20,175 bases of DNA from JAVBNJ01 sp031551625 (GTDB lineage: Bacteria; Bacteroidota; Bacteroidia; Bacteroidales; UBA932), in NCBI GenBank assembly GCA_031551625.1, contig JAVBNJ010000044.1, positions 1 to 20,175 of the forward strand, given 5' to 3'. The notes below the pieces were generated by a model. The model had not been told where the DNA came from. It saw only the letters and a program-made list of their open reading frames with translations, and did not search any database. Position numbers and translations under genes: made by a program. Shown here one piece after another: positions 8,288-15,282 of this stretch (positions are counted from its first letter, which is position 1; the number at the start of each line of letters is the position of its first letter).

Positions 8288-8318
8288 TTTGATACTCGTT
8301 AAAGTTTTTGTAATTTAG
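8288..8318 (+). promoter_or_regulatory. Probable recQ promoter
   Basis: TTTG at 8288-8291 followed by a 19-nt spacer and TAATTTAG at 8311-8318 fits the Bacteroidota TTTG-N19-21-TAnnTTTG pattern with one mismatch. The start point would fall near 8325, about 38 nt before the recQ ATG. Confidence 0.45.
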
Positions 8319-8323
8319 TAGCG

Positions 8324-8331
8324 CAAAGATA
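8324..8331 (-). promoter_or_regulatory. kdsD promoter -7 box
   Basis: The minus strand reads TATCTTTG here, an exact TAnnTTTG match, about 50 nt upstream of the kdsD ATG. No clear -33 TTTG is visible. It overlaps the expected transcription start of recQ, so the two divergent promoters share sequence. Confidence 0.5.
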
Positions 8332-8362
8332 ATGAAAAGTAAATAACTTTTCGATAAGGTAC

Positions 8363-10558
8363 ATGGAATTTACAGATGAATTTTTATACAGCCAACTGAA
8401 AACCTACTTCGGTTTCGGCTCTTTCAAGGGTCAACAGGAAGGTGTAATACGTAACGTATTAGCCGGTAATGACACCTTCGTATTAATGCCTACAGGTGGT
8501 GGAAAGTCGCTTTGCTACCAGCTTCCGGCGCTTATGCTGGAAGGAACAGCTATTATTGTGTCGCCTCTTATTGCCTTGATGAAAAATCAGGTAGATGCTA
8601 TCCGCGGGTTTATTGTAGATAATAATGACATTGCACATTTTCTTAACTCTTCGCTCAATAAACAACAATTGCAGGAAGTGCACGATGGTTTGCTGAGCGG
8701 AGCTACCAAGCTTTTGTATGTAGCCCCCGAGTCGTTGACGAAGGAAGAAAATATTCAATTGTTGAAACAACTAAAAATTTCGTTTTATGCGATTGACGAG
8801 GCGCATTGTATTTCGGAATGGGGACACGATTTCCGTCCCGAATACCGCCGCATCCGGCCAATCATCAACGAAATAGGGCAGGCTCCTCTTATTGCACTTA
8901 CAGCGACGGCGACGCCGAAAGTACAGAATGATATCCAAAAAACATTGGGAATGCTGGGCGCCGAAGTTTTCAAGTCGTCGTTCAACCGCTCGAACCTGTA
9001 TTACGAAATACGCCCGAAAACCAATACCGACCGCGAGATTATCAAATTCATAAAAGGTAATTCCGGAAAGTCGGGTATAGTATATTGCCTGAGTCGTAAA
9101 AAGGTGGAAGACTTAGCCGACTTGTTGAAAGTAAACGGTATTCGTGCATTACCGTATCATGCGGGGCTTGATGCGGCCACACGCTCTAAGAATCAAGATG
9201 CTTTTTTGATGGAAGACGTAGATGTAATAGTCGCTACTATTGCGTTCGGCATGGGTATCGATAAACCGGATGTGCGCTTTGTGATTCACTACGATATTCC
9301 GAAAAGCCTCGAAGGCTACTATCAGGAAACAGGCCGTGCAGGCCGCGATGGAGGCGAGGGACGTTGCGTGTCATTTTACAGTTACAAAAACGTGCAGAAA
9401 CTCGAAAAGTTTATGCAGGGAAAACCGCTTGTAGAACAGGAAATAGGTAAACAATTGTTGCTCGAAACAGTCTCATATTCCGAAACGGGTACTTGTCGGC
9501 GTAAGGTGCTGCTCAATTATTTTGGAGAAGAATATACCGATGAGAATTGCGGTAACTGTGACAATTGCCTGCGGCCGAAAAAACAATTCGATGCACAGGA
9601 GCCATTACTAAAAGTATTGCGTACGATACAGGTGATCCGCGAAAAATTTAAAGCCGAGCATATTGCAAATGTGGTGCATGGATTGATGACTTCGGTTATT
9701 AAATCGTACCACCACCACGAGTTGCGTGAGTTCGGCAGTGGTAGCGATCATGACCTCCGGTTCTGGCACACCGTTATCCGCCAAGGGCTCATTCAGCATT
9801 TTATCGATAAGGAAATCGAAAATTATGGATTATTGAAAGTCTCGGAAAAGGGGTTGGCATATTTGGAGTCGCCCTATCCGCTTATGTTTCCGGAAGACAA
9901 TGAGTACAACGCCGAAGATGAAGAGGATGATATTTATGTAGGGCAACCCCGTACAGGAGGAAGTTTTGACGAAGAATTATTTGCTATTCTGAAAGCGCAA
10001 TTACACAATTTGTCAAAGCAATTAGATATTCCGCCCTACGCTATTTTGCAAGATCCGTCGCTGGAAGATATGTGTGTGCAATTCCCGATTACTATCGAAG
10101 AGTTGAAAAATTGCCATGGCGTGGGCGAAGGGAAGGCGAAAAAATTCGGGCAGCCGTTTGTCGAGATCATTGAGAAGTATGTAGAGGAAAAAGAGATTGA
10201 GCGCCCACAGGAGATGATCGTAAAATCGCTTATCAATAAATCGGGGCTCAAAGTGCATATTATCCAAAGCATTGATCGCAAAGTGATGCTCGATGATTTA
10301 GCTCGCTCGAAAGGGTTGGAGATGGAGCAACTGCTTGATGAAATAGAGGCGATTGTAAATTCGGGTACGAAAATTAATATTGATTACCATATCAAGCAGG
10401 CTATTGACGACGACAAGGCGGCGGATATTTACGAATACTTCCATCATGAAGCCGAAACCGAGTCGGTGGATGAAGCGCAGGAAGCATTGGGTTCCGATTG
10501 TACCGAAATAGAAATTCGTTTGGTGCGCCTGAAGTTTATGTCAGAAATGGCAAATTAG
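8363..10558 (+). CDS. recQ: ATP-dependent DNA helicase RecQ
   Basis: 3'-5' superfamily 2 helicase for recombinational repair and fork processing, 731 residues. Visible in order: GQQEGVIRNVLAG (Q motif region), Walker A MPTGGGKS (42-49), DEAH box (145-148) with the aromatic-rich loop after it (CISEWGHDFRPEYR), the ALTATAT motif, motif VI QETGRAGRDG (321-330), the RQC zinc site C378, C396, C399, C402, a winged helix (about 410-510), an acidic linker (NAEDEEDD, 516-523) and an HRDC domain (about 533-610). About 120 residues follow HRDC. They resemble a further helical, winged-helix-like module, making the protein longer than E. coli RecQ (about 610). The start ATG at 8363 gives a normal N-terminus. 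It stands alone on the plus strand, divergent from kdsD. Confidence 0.96.
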   Translation: MEFTDEFLYSQLKTYFGFGSFKGQQEGVIRNVLAGNDTFVLMPTGGGKSLCYQLPALMLEGTAIIVSPLIALMKNQVDAIRGFIVDNNDIAHFLNSSLNKQQLQEVHDGLLSGATKLLYVAPESLTKEENIQLLKQLKISFYAIDEAHCISEWGHDFRPEYRRIRPIINEIGQAPLIALTATATPKVQNDIQKTLGMLGAEVFKSSFNRSNLYYEIRPKTNTDREIIKFIKGNSGKSGIVYCLSRKKVEDLADLLKVNGIRALPYHAGLDAATRSKNQDAFLMEDVDVIVATIAFGMGIDKPDVRFVIHYDIPKSLEGYYQETGRAGRDGGEGRCVSFYSYKNVQKLEKFMQGKPLVEQEIGKQLLLETVSYSETGTCRRKVLLNYFGEEYTDENCGNCDNCLRPKKQFDAQEPLLKVLRTIQVIREKFKAEHIANVVHGLMTSVIKSYHHHELREFGSGSDHDLRFWHTVIRQGLIQHFIDKEIENYGLLKVSEKGLAYLESPYPLMFPEDNEYNAEDEEDDIYVGQPRTGGSFDEELFAILKAQLHNLSKQLDIPPYAILQDPSLEDMCVQFPITIEELKNCHGVGEGKAKKFGQPFVEIIEKYVEEKEIERPQEMIVKSLINKSGLKVHIIQSIDRKVMLDDLARSKGLEMEQLLDEIEAIVNSGTKINIDYHIKQAIDDDKAADIYEYFHHEAETESVDEAQEALGSDCTEIEIRLVRLKFMSEMAN

Positions 10559-10590
10559 TTTTTCACGAGACGATATTATAGATTTCTATT

Positions 10591-10635
10591 AATTTCCGGT
10601 TTTTACTTACAACTTTAAAGTAAGAATCGGAAATT
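10591..10635. repeat. Two-tier inverted repeat between recQ and the Lrp-type gene
   Basis: AATTTCCG (10591-10598) and CGGAAATT (10628-10635) are perfect complements. Inside them CTTAC (10606-10610) and GTAAG (10620-10624) form a second stem around AACTTTAAA. It lies 33 bp after the recQ stop and 14 bp before the -7 box of the Lrp-type gene. It may be an autoregulatory operator or a recQ terminator, although no strong T-tract follows directly. Confidence 0.5.
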
Positions 10636-10648
10636 TAATTTATTTTTA

Positions 10649-10656
10649 TAACTTTG
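10649..10656 (+). promoter_or_regulatory. -7 box of the Lrp-type regulator gene
   Basis: TAACTTTG matches TAnnTTTG exactly, 29 nt before the ATG at 10685. No good -33 TTTG is seen at 19-21 nt upstream; the region there is occupied by the inverted repeat at 10591-10635. Confidence 0.5.
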
Positions 10657-10684
10657 TAATGTTAAAATCAAAATTTTGTTTAGT

Positions 10685-11230
10685 ATGGGAACAATAGATA
10701 ATATCGACCACTTGGATCAAAAAATATTGAGTGCATTAATTAAGAATGCACGCATGCCGTTTTTGGAAATTGCACGCGAGTGTGATATTTCGGGAGCCGC
10801 CGTACACCAGCGGGTGAAGAAAATGGAAGAAGCCGGTATTATTACCGGTGCACGTCTGCTAGTAAAACCAAAAGCGCTAGGGTTTGATGTATGCGCGTTT
10901 GTGGGTGTTCACCTCGAACAGTCGAGCCAATACCAGGCCACGGTCGATGCTATTAAACAAATTCCCGAAGTGGTGGAATGTCATTTTGTAACGGGCACTT
11001 ACGCCTTACTGCTAAAACTCTTCTGTCGCGACCACGAACACTTGATGGATGTATTGCTGAATACCATTCAGAACTTGCCGAATGTAAGCAATACCGAAAC
11101 GCTGATTTCGCTCGACCAGATTTTCGAACGACAAGTGTGGGTTAAAGGTAAACGTCCGGCAAAAGCGCCTTCGCTGGCCGGCGATTCGGAAAGCAAGAAG
11201 AAAATACCGGCACGGAAGAAAAAGAAGTAA
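10685..11230 (+). CDS. Lrp/AsnC family transcriptional regulator with lysine-rich C-terminal tail
   Basis: DNA-binding regulator of 181 residues from the ATG at 10685; the in-frame TTG at 10676 adds only three residues and is less likely. The N-terminal winged helix (about 5-60) includes LDQKILSALIKNARMPF and the HTH IARECDISGAAVHQRVKKM. The RAM/AsnC ligand-binding domain (about 65-150) includes PKALGFDVCAFVGVHLE and EVVECHFVTGTYALLLK, where GTYALLLK corresponds to the conserved effector-binding turn. Lrp proteins are usually about 150-165 residues. This one carries a basic tail from about 153 (KGKRPAKAP, then SKKK, then ending RKKKK). It is monocistronic, with a terminator 46 bp after the stop. 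The dyad upstream fits autoregulation. The effector and target genes cannot be read from sequence. Confidence 0.9.
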   Translation: MGTIDNIDHLDQKILSALIKNARMPFLEIARECDISGAAVHQRVKKMEEAGIITGARLLVKPKALGFDVCAFVGVHLEQSSQYQATVDAIKQIPEVVECHFVTGTYALLLKLFCRDHEHLMDVLLNTIQNLPNVSNTETLISLDQIFERQVWVKGKRPAKAPSLAGDSESKKKIPARKKKK

Positions 11231-11232
11231 TC

Positions 11233-11272
11233 CACAGATTGCACAGATTTTTGAGATACGGATTTCACAGAT
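11233..11272. repeat. Three CACAGAT direct repeats
   Basis: CACAGAT occurs at 11233, 11242 and 11266 (the first two as CACAGATT, 9 bp apart). The set begins just past the stop of the Lrp-type gene. No protein-coding reading fits. It looks like a short degenerate tandem repeat; function unknown. Confidence 0.55.
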
Positions 11273-11275
11273 GAG

Positions 11276-11309
11276 AGGCCTCGTAGAATAAAATACTGCG
11301 GGGCTTTTT
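11276..11309 (+). terminator. Rho-independent terminator of the Lrp-type gene
   Basis: GCCTCGTAG (11278-11286) pairs with CTGCGGGGC (11296-11304) over nine positions including two G-U pairs, around the loop AATAAAATA, followed by TTTTTG (11305-11310). Purines 11276-11277 can extend the stem into the T-run. Confidence 0.8.
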
Positions 11310-11537
11310 GTTGTTCTCAGCCCCCTAGGGATGGTAATTTATAATATTGACCGCATGCCTTTTTTTTCGCACAGAAAAATCTACACCTTCGAAAGACGGA
11401 CTGTGCACTGCGCGAGAACAGGCAATAGATGCCACATCTCCCCGTATAAACCAATCGTAGAAGAATTGCATTGTCAAAGCCTTTTCAATTCGTAAAATCG
11501 TGCGAATAGGTAAATACTGTATCTACGAGAGTTTTAC
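11310..11537. other. Gene-free intergenic stretch
   Basis: Together with the repeats and terminator before it, this makes a gene-free span of about 330 bp. It contains a run of eight T (from 11360) and a small inverted pair ATTCG...CGAAT around 11489-11508. The only ATG-initiated frame of note encodes 46 unconvincing residues. I see no tRNA, clear structured RNA or mobile-element end. Confidence 0.5.
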
Positions 11538-11545
11538 TATCTTTG
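11538..11545 (+). promoter_or_regulatory. -7 box of the lipoprotein gene
   Basis: TATCTTTG is an exact TAnnTTTG match 20 nt before the ATG at 11565. No convincing -33 TTTG lies at the expected distance. Confidence 0.55.
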
Positions 11546-11564
11546 CAACTATTATTTATATAAA

Positions 11565-12053
11565 ATGAAAAAACTATTTTTACTTTTTAGCATTTTCGCG
11601 CCAGCCTTACTGTTCGTTTCGTGTGTTTCTGAAGACAAGGTGCACATGGTCGGCGTAGAAGATTTTACTATGATTAGCGAAACCCAATTTGAAGTGACAG
11701 TCAAAATTGAGAACCTCAATAAGAGCAGCCTAACTATTAAGAGTGCCAGCCTCATTTTAGCAGATGACCAAACGGAGTTGATTGAACTTTTTCTGACCGA
11801 AAAAGTGATTATCCCGCGTAGCAGCAACCAAGGGTTGGTGTTTCCAGTGGCTATGCGCATGAGCAGCCCCGATGTATTTTCTACCTTGAGCGAAAAAGCC
11901 AAGGCCGACAAACAACTAATGGTGCGGGGAAAGGTTGTCGGTAAGTTCGGCATTTTTTCGAAGAGCTATAAGATAGGTCCCATGCCGGTAGAGGAATTCT
12001 TGGCGAAGCTTGACGAATCGAATCGGGAAATGATCAAAGGCTGGATTTATTAA
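11565..12053 (+). CDS. LEA14-like (WHy-type) lipoprotein, function unknown
   Basis: A 162-residue protein with a lipoprotein signal: MKKLF, a hydrophobic core, and a lipobox-like FVSC with Cys at 20. Residues just after the Cys (VSEDK) are charged and could favour surface export in Bacteroidota, but this is not a clear match. The mature part alternates beta-strand-like segments (QFEVTVKIENLNKSSLTIKS, SASLILADD, KVIIPRSSNQGLVFPVAM, LMVRGKVVGKFG). This layout resembles small LEA14/WHy domain lipoproteins seen in Bacteroidales, which have no established reaction. It has its own promoter and a shared palindrome downstream. The lipoprotein call is good; the fold call is moderate. Confidence 0.78.
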   Translation: MKKLFLLFSIFAPALLFVSCVSEDKVHMVGVEDFTMISETQFEVTVKIENLNKSSLTIKSASLILADDQTELIELFLTEKVIIPRSSNQGLVFPVAMRMSSPDVFSTLSEKAKADKQLMVRGKVVGKFGIFSKSYKIGPMPVEEFLAKLDESNREMIKGWIY

Positions 12054-12076
12054 GATAAAAATACATGAAAGGATAC

Positions 12077-12095
12077 GGGCGCAAAATTTGCGCCC
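12077..12095. terminator. Shared palindrome between convergent genes (bidirectional terminator)
   Basis: GGGCGCAAA (12077-12085) and TTTGCGCCC (12087-12095) are a perfect 9-bp inverted repeat with a single central base. It lies in the 61-bp gap between the stops of the lipoprotein gene (plus) and the PPIase gene (minus). T-richness on both exits is modest (CCCTTTTCT on plus, a run of five T further out on minus). Confidence 0.7.
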
Positions 12096-12114
12096 ATATT
12101 GCATATTCCCTTTT

Positions 12115-12804
12115 CTACTTCCTATCGGCCGGATAAATCCGTAGTACGAAAATATCTTCAAGCGGACGGTCGTATGCATCGCGCGGCGCGGCGGCAATTT
12201 TGTCAACCACATCCAATCCTGCGGTTACCTCGCCGAACACGGTATATTCGCCATCAAGCCAGGGCGCACCACCAAGGGTGGTGTATAATTGAATTTGTTC
12301 GTCGTTCAATTTTATACCTTGCTGTGCTATTTGCGGCACAGCCTCTGCCGGAATCGTTTGACCTTGCACAATGTAGAACTGTGAACCCGACGAGGCTTTT
12401 TGCGGGTTGCCGTCGCGGGCTGCCGCCAATGCACCCTTTTTATGGTACTTGCCAGGTATAATTTCGGCAGGAATGCGTTCGGCAGGGCTGCCCATGCCGT
12501 ACATGCGTCCTGGTTGCGGGTCTTTCGAGTCGGGATCGCCCGTTTGGATCATAAATTCTTCGATAACACGGTGAAAAATCAACCCATCGTAGTAACCTTC
12601 AGCTGCCAGCTTCACAAAATTGTTGCGGTGCAAAGGCGTTTCGCTATAAAGTTTTACGGTAATGTTACCCATCGTCGTTTCAATTATCAATTCGGGTGTA
12701 TCGCCCAATGAAGCGGGGTCGAACGAGGTTTTTGAAGTTTGCGCGTAACTGCTCATAAAAAATAAGGTTATTACGGATAAAATTAGTAATTTTGTATGTT
12801 TCAT
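12115..12804 (-). CDS. Cyclophilin-type peptidyl-prolyl cis-trans isomerase, exported
   Basis: Catalyses proline isomerisation during folding of exported proteins. The 229 residues begin with a signal peptide (MKHTKLLILSVITLFFMSSYAQ, likely cut after YA or AQ), so the enzyme is periplasmic. The cyclophilin core runs from about 38: IIETTMGNITVKLY, GLIFHRVIEEFMIQTGD with the catalytic Arg R79 and Q87, GALAAAR, SSGSQFYIV (141-145 region) and WLDGEYTVFGEV (W182). An insert of about 30 residues (about 150-180, IPAEAVPQIAQQG onward) precedes the Trp; this is longer than in E. coli PpiA/PpiB. It faces the patatin gene divergently and converges on the lipoprotein gene. The client proteins are unknown. 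Confidence 0.92.
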   Translation of the reverse strand: MKHTKLLILSVITLFFMSSYAQTSKTSFDPASLGDTPELIIETTMGNITVKLYSETPLHRNNFVKLAAEGYYDGLIFHRVIEEFMIQTGDPDSKDPQPGRMYGMGSPAERIPAEIIPGKYHKKGALAAARDGNPQKASSGSQFYIVQGQTIPAEAVPQIAQQGIKLNDEQIQLYTTLGGAPWLDGEYTVFGEVTAGLDVVDKIAAAPRDAYDRPLEDIFVLRIYPADRK

Positions 12805-12832
12805 CGCTCGCCGTACTAAATGTTTATGGCTG

Positions 12833-12840
12833 CAAAGATA
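12833..12840 (-). promoter_or_regulatory. -7 box of the PPIase gene
   Basis: The minus strand reads TATCTTTG here, about 30 nt upstream of the PPIase ATG. GTTG on the minus strand at 12861-12864, 20 nt further upstream, could be the -33 element. The box lies in the 68-bp divergent gap shared with the patatin gene. Confidence 0.55.
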
Positions 12841-12872
12841 CTAAAAATTTTGAACGACAACAACTAATAACC

Positions 12873-15263
12873 ATGCATAAATATGTTATCCCCATTCTGT
12901 TGTTGCTCTGCTGCATTGGCACTGACTTGTATGCACAGCCTGCTAAAAAAAAGTCACACTCCCACAAAGAGCTGTCAACAGCATTGCCACAAGCGGCAGA
13001 CAGTATACATGACCAGAAAATAGGACTAGTACTAAGCGGTGGCGGAGCCAAAGGGCTTTCGCATATCGGTGTACTGAAGGCATTGGAAGAAAATAATATC
13101 CCCATTGATTATGTGGCGGGCACCTCAATGGGTGCCATCATCAGCGGGTTGTATGCCATCGGATATTCGCCCGATGAAATGATAACACTCCTTTCATCAA
13201 AAGATTTTTATATCTGGTACAAAGGGTTGGACGAAGAAAAGTATACATCTTTCATTTTCCGTTCCAATCCGCAACCCGATATGTTTTCCGTAAAATTTGA
13301 TTTTAAAGATAAAAAGCTGAAAACACAATTACCGACGAGCCTTGTATCGACCTACCAGATGGATTTAGCCTTCCTGGGGTTATTCTCCCCAGCCGATGCC
13401 GTAGCGCACGGAAATTTCGATAGCCTGATGGTTCCGTTCCGCTGTGTGGCCTCGGACGTTGAACACAAGAAGCAAGTAGTAATGCGCCACGGCAATTTAG
13501 GCGCTTCCGTGCGTTCGTCGATGACCTATCCCTTTTATTTCAAACCCATTTCCATTGACAGTACATTGTTATTCGACGGCGGGTTCTATAATAACTTCCC
13601 ATGGGATGTAATGCAAAAAGATTTTGCACCCGACCTCATCATCGGCGCCAAATGTGCGGGTAATCCAAAGAAACCCGATGAAGACAATATTATTTCGCAA
13701 ATGGAAAATATGCTGATGTTTGCCACAGATTACGATTTACCGGAAGATTTAGGCATATTAATCGAAACACGTTTCCAAGGCGTGGGAGTATTGGATTTCG
13801 GGAAAATCGATTATCTTGTTCAAGCGGGCTATGAGAAAACAATGGCGCAGATGGATGAGATAAAGGCGCGCATTGCTTCCCGCGAAACAGCGGAGGAACG
13901 CGCCGCCAAGCGCAAACAGTTTCGCGATCGGACACCTAAAGAAGTATTTAAAGATATTTCGGTAACAGGGCAATTGAATACCAAACAACAATACTTTATA
14001 GAGAGAAGTATAAGCCTTACAGCCGGAGAAGAGTTTGATTACAATACGCTCAAGCGACGTTACTTCCGGGTTATATCAACCGATCTGGTAAATACGTTTT
14101 ATCCAACGGCTACCTACGACCCGGTAGACAGTGCTTTCGATGTATCAATCTATGCCACGCAAAGCGCCCGCTTTAAAGCTATGATCGGAGGATATTTTTC
14201 CACATCGTCCATCAACGAATTATTTTTCGGCGCAAGCTATAAAATGTTTACTAAAACGATTGGTGAAGCGGTTTTTGGTGCTACCTTCGGGCGTTTCTAC
14301 AATGGACTGCAAGGTTCGTGGAAACATTTTGTTTTTGTCAATCCGATCGTATATTATGAACTAATAATTTCGGCCAACCGCTACGACTATTTCAGTGGGG
14401 CACAAGACTTGTTCTACTTTGACCAAGGGCCGCCCAACTTGCAGGAAGAAGAACTGTACGGTCAATTTACCATAGGCATACCAATTTTTTTACAACGTAA
14501 TTTTACTACTCAAATAAGTTGTACGAGCGGTATTATACGCGATAAATATTTTCAAGACGATTTCTTTTCCTCTGCAGATACAGCCGACCTTATGAAGTTC
14601 AACTATGTCCATCCTAAAATCGGGATAAAACGTACTACCTTTAACTATAAACAATACCCGACGTTGGGCAGCGAACAATCGGCAAGTATAAATTATGTAT
14701 ACGGGCAAGAGCGGAACTACCCCGGTAATTTGTCGCGCTTTGAAACCAATACAGACGAGCCTATAACACATCATTGGATAGGTATGCGGCTATATTCCAA
14801 TTATTATTTACCAATAGGCTCCCACTTTTCGTTAGGGCTATTGGCCGATATAATATGGAGTAGCAAATCTCCTTTCAATGATTATTACTCCACCTTATTG
14901 TCGTTACCGGCTTTCCAGCCAACGCCACACAGTACTACGCTCATTCTTGAAAATTACCGTGCCGACATATATGCCGGATTAGGCGTAACACCTATTGTGC
15001 GCTTCACCAACAAGGTATCGTTGCAACTTGGCGGCTATCTTTTCCAACCATACGAAACAATCATCCGTACCGATGATGATAAAATAGCTTACTCCAAGCC
15101 TTTTTCGCAACGCGCATTCATGGCCATGGGGGCTTTTGTGTGGCACACTCCCGTGGGGCCGTTAAGTTTTTCGGCCAACTGGTATGAGCGATCACAAAAC
15201 AAATGGTATTTCCAACTTGGATTAGGCTACCTGCTATTCAACAAGCGGGGATGGAGCTACTAA
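12873..15263 (+). CDS. Patatin-like phospholipase with C-terminal outer-membrane beta-barrel
   Basis: A 796-residue exported protein from the ATG at 12873. That start opens a signal peptide (MHKYVIPILLLLCC..., cut near YAQ); the longer frame from 12792 puts 27 unrelated residues before it. The N-terminal patatin domain (about 48-300) has the oxyanion loop SGGGAKG (55-61), the nucleophile elbow GTSMG with Ser85, and the catalytic Asp in DGG (235-237), a complete Ser-Asp dyad. A POTRA-like segment follows (about 355-430: KDISVTGQLNTKQQYFIERS), then an aromatic-rich beta-barrel region ending KWYFQLGLGYLLFNKRGWSY. This patatin-POTRA-barrel order matches PlpD-like type Vd proteins of the BamA superfamily. 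The enzyme domain is probably a phospholipase at or beyond the outer membrane. uvrA starts 19 bp later, probably in the same transcript. Confidence 0.9.
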   Translation: MHKYVIPILLLLCCIGTDLYAQPAKKKSHSHKELSTALPQAADSIHDQKIGLVLSGGGAKGLSHIGVLKALEENNIPIDYVAGTSMGAIISGLYAIGYSPDEMITLLSSKDFYIWYKGLDEEKYTSFIFRSNPQPDMFSVKFDFKDKKLKTQLPTSLVSTYQMDLAFLGLFSPADAVAHGNFDSLMVPFRCVASDVEHKKQVVMRHGNLGASVRSSMTYPFYFKPISIDSTLLFDGGFYNNFPWDVMQKDFAPDLIIGAKCAGNPKKPDEDNIISQMENMLMFATDYDLPEDLGILIETRFQGVGVLDFGKIDYLVQAGYEKTMAQMDEIKARIASRETAEERAAKRKQFRDRTPKEVFKDISVTGQLNTKQQYFIERSISLTAGEEFDYNTLKRRYFRVISTDLVNTFYPTATYDPVDSAFDVSIYATQSARFKAMIGGYFSTSSINELFFGASYKMFTKTIGEAVFGATFGRFYNGLQGSWKHFVFVNPIVYYELIISANRYDYFSGAQDLFYFDQGPPNLQEEELYGQFTIGIPIFLQRNFTTQISCTSGIIRDKYFQDDFFSSADTADLMKFNYVHPKIGIKRTTFNYKQYPTLGSEQSASINYVYGQERNYPGNLSRFETNTDEPITHHWIGMRLYSNYYLPIGSHFSLGLLADIIWSSKSPFNDYYSTLLSLPAFQPTPHSTTLILENYRADIYAGLGVTPIVRFTNKVSLQLGGYLFQPYETIIRTDDDKIAYSKPFSQRAFMAMGAFVWHTPVGPLSFSANWYERSQNKWYFQLGLGYLLFNKRGWSY

Positions 15264-15282
15264 AATTTATGTATTGACCAGA

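Noticed and set aside
11355..11495. 46-residue open frame starting MPFFSHRKIYTF in the 330-bp intergenic region
   Set aside because: No promoter or ribosome-site support, odd composition (starts within a T-run), and no recognisable protein character.
12792..12872. ATG start for the patatin gene 27 codons upstream
   Set aside because: It would bury a clear signal peptide, and it overlaps the start of the divergent PPIase gene.
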